In this document: one piece after another, positions 1-8,840 of the stretch
Position numbering within the stretch: the first letter of the stretch is position 1
How the letters are laid out: each line of letters begins with the position of its first letter
From: an uncultured Sanguibacteroides sp.
GTDB taxonomy: Bacteria; Bacteroidota; Bacteroidia; Bacteroidales; Marinifilaceae
Assembly: GCF_900543425.1 (NCBI RefSeq)
Contig: NZ_UQRQ01000014.1
Coordinates: forward strand, 1-64,000
Length of the DNA: 64,000 nucleotides
Direction of reading: 5' to 3'
Position numbers and translations under genes: made by a program
Notes under the pieces: generated by a model
Told to the model about the DNA's origin: nothing
The model's database searches: none
The model's input: only the letters and a program-made list of their open reading frames with translations

Positions 1-113
1 AAATTCTTGACATCTCTCAATATTTTTATAAACGCTTTCCAAACAGGATGCAAATAACGCACTTTTTATTCAAACTATCAAATGTTTCGATAAAAAAGTT
101 TCTATTTTTTTTC

Positions 114-1370
114 TCAGCTCAATACAAACCATAAAAGAAGCAAGAAAACAATGATAGACAGCCACTCCTGCCATGTTTCCTTCCGTTGTTTTCCCCCTTC
201 TTTCCCCGGAGTTCGCCTCAAAATATCTAAAAACTCTCCCGTAGGACAAAAATAATTACACCAAGGACGACTGATAAAGACTGAAAATAATAAACAAGTT
301 AATGCAAAAGCGATCATTCCCCCCGATGCAACCGATACCAAAAAAGCAGAAAACGGTTCAAGAGATGTCAAATCCAACGGAACTCCCCACAATAACAATC
401 CCACAATACCCAAAAAGAATGTGATCCGGGTATACCTTAAGATCATTTTCACTCTTCTTCCCAACGCTATTTTCTTTTTCCGTACCTTCCCCATTAATTC
501 CTGTGCTGCCCCGAAAGGACATAGATAAGCACAATAATAAGAACGATTAAAAAACAACGGACATATCACCGCTAACAACGCAATAACCGGCAACAACACA
601 CGTATCCCCCACGGAATTCCATTCAACAACCAACCGTATAACAGTTCCAAGGATATAAAACTACCGCTCCAAAAACCAAGTATTAAAATAGACGCAACTT
701 GTAAAGCCAATCTGTATCTTTTCATTATTGTCCCCCAGAACAAACTGAACAGAGCCAAAAGAACTACCAAACCTCCTAAAGCAAGGCGTAATAAAGTCAA
801 CACGTTACCATTCCCCGCATAACCTTGTTCATTTAGATACTCACCCACGGCTCTTTTGATCCCCATTCGAACGGCATCGCTGGTTAAAGTTGCTCCACTA
901 ACGGCCTCGACCTCCATTTTTCCCACCTCTTCTATCCGCTTTCCGTTCCAACTATCCCAAAAACCTCTTTTTTCCAAACGCCTCACAAAACCCCGGGATT
1001 CATTATTCTCCAATAAAGTTAACCCCAACACGATATTTTCGTCGGATACAGCCAAAAATAAAGGTACAGGTCCGGCATACCCGATTAAATCATCTGCAAT
1101 AGGGGTCGTTAGAATAAGTTTCCCCACTCCCTTCTCTCCCTCTTTTACATCATATTCCACCGGGGAGATTCGTTTTAACTCCGTATAATGAGGAAAATAT
1201 TTTCGTATGGACTCTTCCGGAATCCGGACCTCCTTTTTCTCTTCTTTCGAATCGTTGCTTATTTTTTTCTCTTCCTTAAAATTGTGAGAAATCAAAAACA
1301 AGACCGTACACAATAAAATAATCCGGGGCAATTTCGCCACAAAAGCTTCAACATTTCTTCTCACTTCCAT
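114..1370 (-). CDS. FMN-binding, NosR/NapH-like membrane polyferredoxin
   Basis: Predicted inner-membrane electron-transfer protein of 418 residues. A single N-terminal membrane segment is followed by a periplasmic FMN-binding domain ending in the SGATLTS motif, whose Thr carries covalently bound FMN in RnfG/NosR/NqrC relatives. Then come about five membrane helices and two Cys motifs, C-x3-CP in YYCAYLCPFG and C-x3-CP in WCNYFCPTG, like the 4Fe-4S-binding region of NosR/NapH. Flavinylation would need an ApbE transferase; one lies at 20485-21474. The longer frame begins with TTG at 1394, inside the -7 promoter box at 1392-1399, so the ATG at 1370 is chosen. No nitrous oxide or Rnf genes adjoin it, so the redox partner is unknown. 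Confidence 0.85.
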   Translation of the reverse strand: MEVRRNVEAFVAKLPRIILLCTVLFLISHNFKEEKKISNDSKEEKKEVRIPEESIRKYFPHYTELKRISPVEYDVKEGEKGVGKLILTTPIADDLIGYAGPVPLFLAVSDENIVLGLTLLENNESRGFVRRLEKRGFWDSWNGKRIEEVGKMEVEAVSGATLTSDAVRMGIKRAVGEYLNEQGYAGNGNVLTLLRLALGGLVVLLALFSLFWGTIMKRYRLALQVASILILGFWSGSFISLELLYGWLLNGIPWGIRVLLPVIALLAVICPLFFNRSYYCAYLCPFGAAQELMGKVRKKKIALGRRVKMILRYTRITFFLGIVGLLLWGVPLDLTSLEPFSAFLVSVASGGMIAFALTCLLFSVFISRPWCNYFCPTGEFLDILRRTPGKEGGKQRKETWQEWLSIIVFLLLLWFVLS

Positions 1371-1391
1371 AATTCGACTTACTTTTCGGCA

Positions 1392-1399
1392 CAAAAATA
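1392..1399 (-). promoter_or_regulatory. -7 promoter box of the polyferredoxin gene
   Basis: Read on the minus strand the bases are TATTTTTG, matching the Bacteroidota -7 consensus TAnnTTTG. Transcription would start near 1385, which rules out a start at 1394 and supports the ATG at 1370. Confidence 0.55.
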
Positions 1400-1479
1400 A
1401 CTAATTTTCCATTCCATTTCCCCCGGTAAAAATGAAAATTCGATAAGATGCCATTCTAAGAGTTAAATACCCAAATAGA

Positions 1480-1511
1480 TTTGCGAGCCTCTTTTTATTC
1501 CCCTACTTTTG
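1480..1511 (+). promoter_or_regulatory. Full Bacteroidota-type promoter of the cyclophilin gene
   Basis: TTTG at 1480-1483 and TACTTTTG at 1504-1511 are separated by 20 bases. This is the -33/-7 arrangement described for the Bacteroides primary sigma factor. The ATG lies 26 bases downstream. Confidence 0.7.
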
Positions 1512-1537
1512 TCGCATAAAATCAAACTTATTTACGT

Positions 1538-1975
1538 ATGTACAGAGCAGAAATACACACAGAAAAAGGAGTTATGAAAGTTCGTTTTTATGAAAAAGAC
1601 GCCCCGAATACGGTTGCCAACTTCGTGAAATTGGCCAAATCCGGATTTTACGACGGACTGACATTCCATCGGGTAATTCCCAATTTTGTTATTCAAGGGG
1701 GATGTCCGGACGGCACGGGAGCCGGAGGACCGGGTTATACGATAAAATGCGAACTTGATGGAGATAACCAGTACCACGACCGGGGAGTTTTATCCATGGC
1801 CCATGCAGGAAGAGATACCGGAGGATCGCAATTTTTTATCTGTTGTAATCGTCAAAATACCGCACACTTAGACAGAAAACATACCTGTTTCGGAAAAGTG
1901 TATGAAGGATTGGAAGTGATCGATGCCATTCGTCCCCGAGACGTGATCACCAAAATCGTAATTATCGAAGAATAG
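1538..1975 (+). CDS. Cyclophilin-type peptidyl-prolyl cis-trans isomerase
   Basis: A 145-residue single-domain cyclophilin that isomerises Xaa-Pro bonds during protein folding. The core motifs are visible: FHRVIPNFVIQGG (Arg and Gln of the active site), GxGGPGY, and GSQFFI. No signal peptide is evident, so a cytoplasmic location is likely. It is monocistronic, with a complete promoter upstream and a strong hairpin terminator downstream shared with the convergent phosphate butyryltransferase gene. The insert CxxNRQNTAHLDRKHTCFG matches compact bacterial PpiB-like proteins. Confidence 0.95.
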   Translation: MYRAEIHTEKGVMKVRFYEKDAPNTVANFVKLAKSGFYDGLTFHRVIPNFVIQGGCPDGTGAGGPGYTIKCELDGDNQYHDRGVLSMAHAGRDTGGSQFFICCNRQNTAHLDRKHTCFGKVYEGLEVIDAIRPRDVITKIVIIEE

Positions 1976-1996
1976 TTAGTTGTTTTTAAATAAATC

Positions 1997-2031
1997 AAAT
2001 AGCCGAAGTCTCTCGAGAGCTTCGGCTATTT
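1997..2031. terminator. Bidirectional terminator between convergent genes
   Basis: A perfect 12-bp inverted repeat, 1997-2008 with 2020-2031, encloses a second small palindrome (2010-2019, ctctcgagag). It lies between the convergent cyclophilin and butyryltransferase genes, with A/T-rich flanks on both sides. Confidence 0.8.
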
Positions 2032-2051
2032 ACTTTATATCAAGACATCAC

Positions 2052-2960
2052 TTATTTGGCAAAAATAGCAGCCAAAGCGATGGAATTCAATTTAGCATCT
2101 ACACTATCTCCCCGGGAAGAAAGTACACTCGGAGCGGTAGCACCTACCAAAATAGCTCCCTGGCGGGCATTTGCCAATTTCGTGTTGGTTTTATAAAATA
2201 CATTACCAGCCTCAATATTCGGGAAAACCAAACAATCGGCCTCTCCGGCTACCGGAGAAGTAATCTTCTTTATTTGAGCAGCCTCCTTATCAATAGCCAC
2301 ATCCAACGCCAAAGGTCCGTCTATATCGATATTTCCCAATTGACCCCTTTCTCCCATTTTAGCAATCACAGCAGCATCCATGGTTGATTCGACCTTAGGT
2401 AATACCTGCTCGGTAGCGGAAATTAAAGCCACTTTCGGACGAGCTATTCCCAAGGCATTGGCCGTCTGGCTTACATATTTCACGATAGCCAATTTTTGAT
2501 TCATATCCGGAGCCGGTATAATGGCAGCATCACTTGCGATCAACAGCTTATGATAATTCGGGCACTCCATAACCGCAACGTGAGACAACGTTGCCTTCGG
2601 AGGTAATAAACCACAATCTTTATTTAAGATAGCACGCATATATTTATCCGTACTTACCAATCCCTTCATGATAATATCAGCTTCCTTATCCCGCACCATC
2701 TTTACAGCCAATGCCGCAGCTTTCGTATCTACCGGTTCGTGAACAATTTTAAATTGTGAAATATCATATCCGTGTTCTGTACATACCTTTTTGATCTCGT
2801 TTTCGTCACCACACAACGTAGCCTCAACGATTCCCATTTCAACAGCCTTATGAACAGCTTCAATAGAGTGACTATCGTTAGCAAAAGCTACAACCAACCG
2901 TTTTTTCCGGGTATTACCCTTCAGTAATTCGTAAATGTCATCAATCTTAGTTATTGCCAT
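2052..2960 (-). CDS. ptb: Phosphate butyryltransferase (phosphate acyltransferase family)
   Basis: 302 residues, the usual length for Ptb, which converts butyryl-CoA and phosphate to butyryl phosphate and CoA. The whole chain aligns by eye with the PTA/PTB fold: an N-terminal AFANDSHSIEAV segment, DIIMKGLVSTDKYM, SDAAIIPAPDMNQK and the C-terminal GATAPSVLSSRGDS motif. In butyrate fermentation it normally acts with butyrate kinase, often the next gene; here the neighbours are a cyclophilin and an MFS transporter, so a kinase must be encoded elsewhere. Phosphate acetyltransferase-like activity is possible but the short form favours butyryl substrates. Confidence 0.9.
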   Translation of the reverse strand: MAITKIDDIYELLKGNTRKKRLVVAFANDSHSIEAVHKAVEMGIVEATLCGDENEIKKVCTEHGYDISQFKIVHEPVDTKAAALAVKMVRDKEADIIMKGLVSTDKYMRAILNKDCGLLPPKATLSHVAVMECPNYHKLLIASDAAIIPAPDMNQKLAIVKYVSQTANALGIARPKVALISATEQVLPKVESTMDAAVIAKMGERGQLGNIDIDGPLALDVAIDKEAAQIKKITSPVAGEADCLVFPNIEAGNVFYKTNTKLANARQGAILVGATAPSVLSSRGDSVDAKLNSIALAAIFAK

Positions 2961-3007
2961 AACTTATAAAATTTTAGTTCTGTGAATGTATTTTTCTAAT
3001 TTGGAAG

Positions 3008-3015
3008 CAAAAGTA
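3008..3015 (-). promoter_or_regulatory. -7 promoter box of ptb
   Basis: Minus-strand TACTTTTG matches TAnnTTTG. It gives a leader of about 40 bases before the ATG at 2960. Confidence 0.55.
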
Positions 3016-3149
3016 ACTCTTTTTACGAGAAACAGAAACAAAAAAAAGCATTTTAATAAGAAATTGTAAACACGGTATCGATTCCGGGCCACGAGGAGTT
3101 TTCTTTGTAAATTCCATGATAATCAAATCCAAATTTCACAATAAAAAAA

Positions 3150-3157
3150 TACCTTTG
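3150..3157 (+). promoter_or_regulatory. -7 promoter box of the MFS transporter gene
   Basis: TACCTTTG matches TAnnTTTG. Transcription would start near 3164, leaving only about 10 bases before the GTG at 3174, or about 22 before the in-frame GTG at 3186. Confidence 0.5.
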
Positions 3158-3173
3158 TGATGAAATCAATCGA

Positions 3174-4349
3174 GTGCATCGAAACGTGTCGCTTAAACGA
3201 AATATAATAGCTCTTTACCTCATAAAAATCTCCAAATGGTTTACCCTTGTTATGCCGATTATCGTGCTGTTTTACAAGGATTGCGGTTTGGACATGACGG
3301 ATATTTTCATTTTAAAAAGTATCTATTCCATCGCTATGGTTTCCTTGGAAATTCCGACGGGTTACCTTGCGGATGTTTGGGGAAGACGCAACTGCTTGAT
3401 TGCAGGTACTATTTTAGGATTCGGCGGCTTCAGCTGCTACTCTTTCTCCGATACGTTTTCAGCTTTTTTCATGGCAGAAATCATGCTTGGATTCGGTCAA
3501 AGTCTCGTATCGGGAGCTGACTCGGCCCTGTTATACGACACGATGATTCATTACAGAAAAGAAGAATCCTACTTGAAATATGAAGGACGAGTGACGATGA
3601 TCGGTAATTTTTCAGAGGCCTTCGCGGGTATTTTCAGCGGTTTATTAGCAGCCTATTCCCTACGCTTTCCTTTTTATGCTCAATCCTTCGTCGCTTTTAT
3701 CGGTATTCCGGCTGCATTCTCTCTTACCGAATACGCCGCTAAAACCAGAATTACGAACTCCTTTTCCAATATTTTAAAAATCATACAATATTCCTTATTT
3801 ACGAATCGACAACTCTGCTATAACATCATGTTCTCCGGGATCATCGGAGCTGCAACTCTAACCATGGCCTGGTTTGTTCAACCCTTATTAATCGAACTCG
3901 AGACTCCGACTTCTTGGTTCGGAATTATCTGGACGGTTCTAAATCTCACCGTCGGTATTGCAGCTCTCTATTCAGATCAACTGGACAGATACCTGGGAAC
4001 ACATAAAATGTACGCTTTCATCCTCTTTTTCATCGTGGGAGGCTACATAGCCGTTTCGTTGAACATCAATTATACCGCTCTTGTTTTTCTTTTCTTCTTC
4101 TACATCGTACGAGGATTTGCCACCCCCATATTAAAAGGGTATATCAATCAAATCACGTTCTCGGAGATGCGGGCAACGGTGCTCTCTATCCGTAATTTTG
4201 TGATTCGCCTCCTCTTTGCAGCCATGGCCCCACTTGTCGGATGGCTTAACGATGCTTACTCTCTCTCCGTGGCACTACAAGCCACCGCTGCTATCATCTT
4301 TATCCCGGGCCTTCTATTCCTTATTCTCGAATGGCGCTATAAAAAATAA
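3174..4349 (+). CDS. Major facilitator superfamily transporter
   Basis: About 391 residues with twelve predicted membrane helices. The MFS motif A appears between helices 2 and 3 as GYLADVWGRRN. The substrate cannot be told; the family includes drug and metabolite exporters. There is no in-frame ATG at the front: GTG at 3174 opens the longest frame, and the GTG at 3186 (start MSLKRNIIAL) fits the promoter spacing and the usual N-terminus better. The ATG at 3160 is out of frame. The gene stands alone, convergent with a lipoprotein gene. Confidence 0.85.
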   Translation: MHRNVSLKRNIIALYLIKISKWFTLVMPIIVLFYKDCGLDMTDIFILKSIYSIAMVSLEIPTGYLADVWGRRNCLIAGTILGFGGFSCYSFSDTFSAFFMAEIMLGFGQSLVSGADSALLYDTMIHYRKEESYLKYEGRVTMIGNFSEAFAGIFSGLLAAYSLRFPFYAQSFVAFIGIPAAFSLTEYAAKTRITNSFSNILKIIQYSLFTNRQLCYNIMFSGIIGAATLTMAWFVQPLLIELETPTSWFGIIWTVLNLTVGIAALYSDQLDRYLGTHKMYAFILFFIVGGYIAVSLNINYTALVFLFFFYIVRGFATPILKGYINQITFSEMRATVLSIRNFVIRLLFAAMAPLVGWLNDAYSLSVALQATAAIIFIPGLLFLILEWRYKK

Positions 4350-4402
4350 AAATCCCCCGGATTTATTGTTCTTCCAGGGGACGTATTCTCTCTGTCGTTT
4401 TC

Positions 4403-5452
4403 TTATTTTACCCTATACTTTTCATCTGTCATATCGAAACTCTTTGCCTCAAATAATCCCAGCTCACTCGCGGGAAAAGCATTTTTCGGCGGGTTATGAC
4501 CATCGTAAATACTGGCAAAATCATAAACGCTATCGGTTGTCAACCAGACCCATATCTCGGGATAAACATCTTTAATGTGTTTAGCCTCCTTGGGATAATT
4601 AAACCAATCGTATCCGCATACATATCCTTCTTCAGCCGTATACTCGCTTCCGGTAGTTGTGATGACCAAACCGTAAGGTAATCCGTTTTTATCAAAAGAC
4701 TGACTTAAATAATTGGTAGAAATTGCGTACAGTTCCGTACCACCATCCACCTCAATATACCACTCTACCCGCATAAGTCCGCTACCTTCAATCTTAGATA
4801 TATCCCAGTTTCGTATTGTCGAACCCAAATAACCGTTTTTTTCACCCTTCTGGTTACTCGTTGTCCCGACCGTATTGATAAATCCCTCTTGAGATTTGAA
4901 ATACTGAGTACGACAATCTGCCCCAACAGGAGTAATCAACCCTTTAAATACTTGTTTTTCACCCTTGTACACGACACATCCTAATTTTATCGGTTTCGTG
5001 GAACCGAGAGCTACAGGTTGTACTCCAAACGCAAAAATAGAACCTTTCGTTTGATAGCGGACGTGAATCACCAGATCATTATAATCATAATCTGCATTCT
5101 TAGAATCCTCAAAACAAATCACTTGAAACATCTGAGATTGATTCCCGGTAAAATTAGGATACTGGTCATCGGGTATAAAAGAAGTAGATACGCTTCCCGT
5201 CTTGGCTTGAGACTGTTTGGGAATCCATATCGTCATCGGAGTATTGGCTTCCGCAATCGTCACTCCGGAACACTTCACTACAGTAATATGTCCCTCTCTA
5301 ACCGGCACCTCATAAGATTCGCTTGTAATAAAATGATTAACATCAATATCTTGGGGAGAAGTTTTAGACCCCATATTTTTTTCCTTGATACAGGATATCG
5401 ATAATATCATCAAGCATAGTAAGAACAAATTCTTCTTCATAGATTTAGCCAT
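4403..5452 (-). CDS. LruC/DUF4842-type surface lipoprotein
   Basis: 349 residues beginning with a lipoprotein signal peptide (cleavage before the Cys in LSISC). Residues about 100-130 carry FEDSKNADYDYNDLVI; the acidic DxDYNDLV motif is typical of LruC-domain/DUF4842 proteins of Bacteroidota. The C-terminal part (FNYPKEAKHIKDVYPEIWVW) matches the same family. It is probably anchored to the outer membrane; the ligand is unknown. A second ATG at 5440 would also give a good signal peptide. The gene is monocistronic. Confidence 0.75.
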   Translation of the reverse strand: MAKSMKKNLFLLCLMILSISCIKEKNMGSKTSPQDIDVNHFITSESYEVPVREGHITVVKCSGVTIAEANTPMTIWIPKQSQAKTGSVSTSFIPDDQYPNFTGNQSQMFQVICFEDSKNADYDYNDLVIHVRYQTKGSIFAFGVQPVALGSTKPIKLGCVVYKGEKQVFKGLITPVGADCRTQYFKSQEGFINTVGTTSNQKGEKNGYLGSTIRNWDISKIEGSGLMRVEWYIEVDGGTELYAISTNYLSQSFDKNGLPYGLVITTTGSEYTAEEGYVCGYDWFNYPKEAKHIKDVYPEIWVWLTTDSVYDFASIYDGHNPPKNAFPASELGLFEAKSFDMTDEKYRVK

Positions 5453-5534
5453 TAAAAAATAAATTCTAATTTTGATAAAAAATTCACACAGAAAAATTCT
5501 TTTATATTCTATATAGCATAAATTTATACAAATA

Positions 5535-5542
5535 CAAAGGTA
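5535..5542 (-). promoter_or_regulatory. -7 promoter box of the DUF4842-type lipoprotein gene
   Basis: Minus-strand TACCTTTG matches TAnnTTTG. The leader would be about 75 bases. Two hairpins lie immediately upstream at 5566-5607. Confidence 0.5.
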
Positions 5543-5565
5543 ATTAAATTTATTTTCACAGAGGT

Positions 5566-5607
5566 AATTCTTACTATAAGAATTATCATTTTTTCATAAA
5601 AAATGAT
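5566..5607. promoter_or_regulatory. Two adjacent palindromes upstream of a lipoprotein promoter
   Basis: AATTCTTA at 5566-5573 is mirrored at 5577-5584, and ATCATTTTTT at 5585-5594 is mirrored at 5598-5607. Both repeats are perfect. They lie 24 bases or more upstream of the -7 box, where an activator or repressor could bind. A secondary terminator for adk is an alternative. Confidence 0.4.
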
Positions 5608-5640
5608 ATAACAACTTATTTACGATTCTTCTTTTTTGAT

Positions 5641-5677
5641 AAAAAAATCGGCCATAAATTACTATTACGGCCGATTT
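5641..5677 (-). terminator. Rho-independent terminator of adk
   Basis: A perfect 9-bp stem, aaatcggcc at 5645-5653 with ggccgattt at 5669-5677, is followed on the minus strand by a run of seven T (5641-5647). It lies 21 bases after the adk stop codon. Confidence 0.85.
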
Positions 5678-5697
5678 ACAAGAAAATCCTCAACTTT

Positions 5698-6270
5698 CTA
5701 TTTTACTTTTTCAATTATATCCGTCAGGGAATTAAATACATCTTCTACGGTTCCGTGACCATCTACAGAATTATATTTTTTCAAAGCTTTGTAATGATCC
5801 GCTACAGGTAACGTCTTTGCCTGATACTCTTTGAAACGATTTTCAATCACCGTCTCGTTATCATCGGTACGCCCCTCAACTTTCGCCCTCTCCAACATCC
5901 GGCGCATCAATTCGTCATGAGGCACTTCAATACTGATCAAGGCATTTAAAGGGTGCCCCGTTTTAGCCAGCATCTGGTCCAAAATTTCAGCTTGCGCTAC
6001 CGTCCGAGGGAAACCGTCAAACAAAAAACCGTTTACTCCGTCAATATGGGCAATACTATTCTCGATCAACGCTACCACAAATTCATCCGACAATAACTCG
6101 CCCTTATTAATAATTCCGGCAGCCATTTTACCGAATTCCGAGCCTGTCGCAATTTCTTTACGGATCATATCTCCTGTTGAAAGATGAGCCAGATTGTATT
6201 TTTCCACAATCTTTTTTGCCTGAGTTCCTTTACCTGCGCCCGGAGGGCCAAACAAAGCAATATTTAACAT
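5698..6270 (-). CDS. adk: Adenylate kinase
   Basis: 190 residues. It catalyses ATP + AMP to 2 ADP in the cytoplasm. Walker A GPPGAGKGT sits at residues 8-16, the AMP-binding segment STGDMIR follows, and FDGFPRT and RTDDNE are present. The chain has the short form without the zinc-binding LID insertion, common in Bacteroidota. It is transcribed alone from the TACCTTTG element at 6321-6328 and ends at a strong hairpin. Confidence 0.97.
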   Translation of the reverse strand: MLNIALFGPPGAGKGTQAKKIVEKYNLAHLSTGDMIRKEIATGSEFGKMAAGIINKGELLSDEFVVALIENSIAHIDGVNGFLFDGFPRTVAQAEILDQMLAKTGHPLNALISIEVPHDELMRRMLERAKVEGRTDDNETVIENRFKEYQAKTLPVADHYKALKKYNSVDGHGTVEDVFNSLTDIIEKVK

Positions 6271-6320
6271 GATAATAAATTATTAATATATTAATTGGTT
6301 ACAACGTAATTTTCCGTGCA

Positions 6321-6328
6321 CAAAGGTA
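6321..6328 (-). promoter_or_regulatory. -7 promoter box of adk
   Basis: Minus-strand TACCTTTG matches TAnnTTTG; leader of about 45 bases. Confidence 0.5.
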
Positions 6329-6453
6329 TACTTTAATCCAAATTACCGAATACGATTTCGGAAATATTTTAGTATTAAATTATAAACAAAACCGTAACCA
6401 TAAGTATAAAACATTTACCTCCGTACACAATCTTGAAGATCGCTTTTTTTTAG

Positions 6454-6461
6454 TAATTTTG
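6454..6461 (+). promoter_or_regulatory. -7 promoter box of the PBP1a gene
   Basis: TAATTTTG matches TAnnTTTG, with CTTG at 6432-6435 as a partial -33 element 18 bases upstream. The ATG follows at 6481. Confidence 0.55.
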
Positions 6462-6480
6462 TCCCTCAAAATAAAGTGAT

Positions 6481-8829
6481 ATGAGCCAGAGAAAAGTAAA
6501 GCGCAAAGCACCCACCTCCAAAAGGAAGAAAAGCCATTCAGCTCGTTTTCTCAAAAATATTTTTCTTGCCATTCTATTTTGCGGGATGTTATTGGCTTTA
6601 TTCATCTGTTGTGTCTATTTCGGAGCTTGGGGAAAAATTCCGGATTACCGAGATTTACGGGAAATCCGAAATTATGAAGCTTCGTCGTTATATAGTGATG
6701 ACGGAGAGCTATTAGGCAAATATTACATCGAAAACCGGACGAATGTCATGTTCGACAGTATATCTTCTTACGCGATCAACGCATTGATTGCCACGGAAGA
6801 TGTTCGATTTTATGAACATCACGGTTTTGACAAAATCAGTATGCTCCGGGTCGTTGTCAAAACCCTGTTACTGGGAGACCGTAGCTCGGGCGGAGGCAGC
6901 ACGCTCAGTCAGCAACTGGCAAAAAACCTATTCCCGAGAGAAATCAAAAGCCGTTTCATGCTTCCCGTCATCAAAGTCAAAGAGATCATTACGGCTCATC
7001 GTTTGGAAAAATTGTATTCGAAAGATGAAATACTGACTCTTTATTTGAACACGGTCTCTTTCGGAGAGGATACTTTCGGTATAGAAAGTGCCGCTCAAAA
7101 ATATTTTTCAACAACAGCAACCCATTTAACGCTTCTGGAAGCCGCTACTTTGATCGGCATGTTAAAAGGGCCTACCTACTACAATCCACGTCTCCACCCC
7201 GAAAGAGCTTTACAACGCCGCAACACGGTAATCAATCAGATGGTCAAATACGACTATCTCACGGAAGAAGAGGGAAACTTCCTGAAAAAAGAAAAATTGG
7301 AGCTGGAATACAGACCCATTAATCATTATTCCGGACCTGCACCCTATTTACGGGAGCGTATCAGGCAAGATGCCGCTCGAATCATCCAAAAATACAACGA
7401 GACATACGGAACCTCTTATGATCTTTATAAAGACGGTTTGACGATCACGACCACATTGGACGCAGAGATGCAACGTTACGCCGAAGAGGCCGTTCAACAA
7501 CATATGAAAAACCTTCAAAACACTTTTTATACCCATTGGGGAAAACAAGACCCCTGGTACAAAGATAAAACAATACTGGACAATGCTATCCGACAAAGTG
7601 AGATATATCAATCTCTTCAGCAACAGGGATTATCTGAAAAGGAGATTTTAAAAGAGATGGGCAAAAAGAGACCTACGATAGTTTACAGTACCTACCAGGG
7701 CGAAACGAAGATGGAGATCTCGCCGATCGATTCCATAAAACATTATTTAAAATTTCTGCATCCGGGAGTTATTGCCGTAGAACCGCGAAGTGGCAAAATT
7801 AAGGTATGGATAGGGGGATTAAACTTTAAATACTTCCAGTATGACCAAGTACTCGCTCCCCGGCAAGTGGGTTCCGTTTTTAAACCGGTGATATATAGTG
7901 CGGCTATCCGCCAGGGAGCCCAAATAGATGCTTATTATAAAAACGAACAGAAAAGTTACCCGGATTACGACGACTGGACACCTCGTAACTCCGACAATGA
8001 ATACGGAGGTTACTACACCTTAAAAGGAGCATTAAGTCAATCCATCAATACCATTGCCGTTGAAGTCCTGTTACAAACAGGTATAGAAAATACCATCCGG
8101 CACGCCCGTCAACTCGGCATAACGAGCGATCTCCCGGCCGTCCCGTCCATTGCACTCGGAACAGCAAACATTCCACTCAATGAAATGATTTTGCCTTACA
8201 TATGTTACGCGAACAACGGGATACGAGTCACCCCCTATTATTTGCAAGAGATCAAAGACCGGGAAGGACGTCTTATCTACAAAGCTCCAGAACCGGAAAA
8301 AGAGGAAGTCATGTCGGCCGAGGAGGCCCGGTTAATGTCTTATATGCTTTCGGACGTCATTCGGGAAGGAACGGGAAGAAGACTGATTACAAACTACGGG
8401 TTAAACACGGCTATTGCCGGAAAAACAGGTACGACTCAAAATCAAGCGGACGGATGGTTTATCGGTTACAACCCGCGCATTGTCGTGGGAATACGGGTAG
8501 GAGCCAATAATGCCCAAATTCATTTCAACTCTATTGCTTTAGGGCAGGGAGCCAATATGGCCCTTCCCATATTCGGATTATTCATGCAGGAATGCCTTAA
8601 AAGCAACACTTATGCTTACTGGGGAAAAACGAGCTTTCCCATGCCTGTATTGTATAAAAAAGAGGAACTGGAAAAACCTGTATTCAAAGACCATATGAAT
8701 ATTCTGGAAAAAATGACCAATCACAAAATAGAAAGAATAACAAGAAATGATACGATTACGCCTCAAAAAGAGAAAAAAGGATTCTTTCGACGCATCGGCA
8801 ATTTATTTAAAAAGAAAAATAAGAATTAA
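6481..8829 (+). CDS. Bifunctional class A penicillin-binding protein 1A
   Basis: 782 residues; peptidoglycan glycosyltransferase and DD-transpeptidase anchored by one N-terminal helix (about residues 24-46) after a very basic cytoplasmic tail. The GT51 domain shows ATEDVRFYEHHG with catalytic Glu106, and GGSTLSQQLAKN. The transpeptidase domain shows S465-x-x-K468 (GSVFK), S521-I-N523 and K648-T649-G650. The C-terminus is rich in Lys/Arg. All catalytic residues are present. The 89-residue membrane protein that follows 11 bases later is probably cotranscribed. Confidence 0.95.
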   Translation: MSQRKVKRKAPTSKRKKSHSARFLKNIFLAILFCGMLLALFICCVYFGAWGKIPDYRDLREIRNYEASSLYSDDGELLGKYYIENRTNVMFDSISSYAINALIATEDVRFYEHHGFDKISMLRVVVKTLLLGDRSSGGGSTLSQQLAKNLFPREIKSRFMLPVIKVKEIITAHRLEKLYSKDEILTLYLNTVSFGEDTFGIESAAQKYFSTTATHLTLLEAATLIGMLKGPTYYNPRLHPERALQRRNTVINQMVKYDYLTEEEGNFLKKEKLELEYRPINHYSGPAPYLRERIRQDAARIIQKYNETYGTSYDLYKDGLTITTTLDAEMQRYAEEAVQQHMKNLQNTFYTHWGKQDPWYKDKTILDNAIRQSEIYQSLQQQGLSEKEILKEMGKKRPTIVYSTYQGETKMEISPIDSIKHYLKFLHPGVIAVEPRSGKIKVWIGGLNFKYFQYDQVLAPRQVGSVFKPVIYSAAIRQGAQIDAYYKNEQKSYPDYDDWTPRNSDNEYGGYYTLKGALSQSINTIAVEVLLQTGIENTIRHARQLGITSDLPAVPSIALGTANIPLNEMILPYICYANNGIRVTPYYLQEIKDREGRLIYKAPEPEKEEVMSAEEARLMSYMLSDVIREGTGRRLITNYGLNTAIAGKTGTTQNQADGWFIGYNPRIVVGIRVGANNAQIHFNSIALGQGANMALPIFGLFMQECLKSNTYAYWGKTSFPMPVLYKKEELEKPVFKDHMNILEKMTNHKIERITRNDTITPQKEKKGFFRRIGNLFKKKNKN

Positions 8830-8840
8830 TTACATATCCC

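Noticed and set aside
1..113. TTGACA at 7-12 as a sigma-70-type promoter
   Set aside because: No matching -10 at proper spacing, and Bacteroidota promoters use TAnnTTTG; the 113 bases hold nothing I can support.
4357..4395. Possible terminator between the MFS and lipoprotein genes
   Set aside because: Only a short C/G stem with a mismatch and no T run; too weak to list as a feature.
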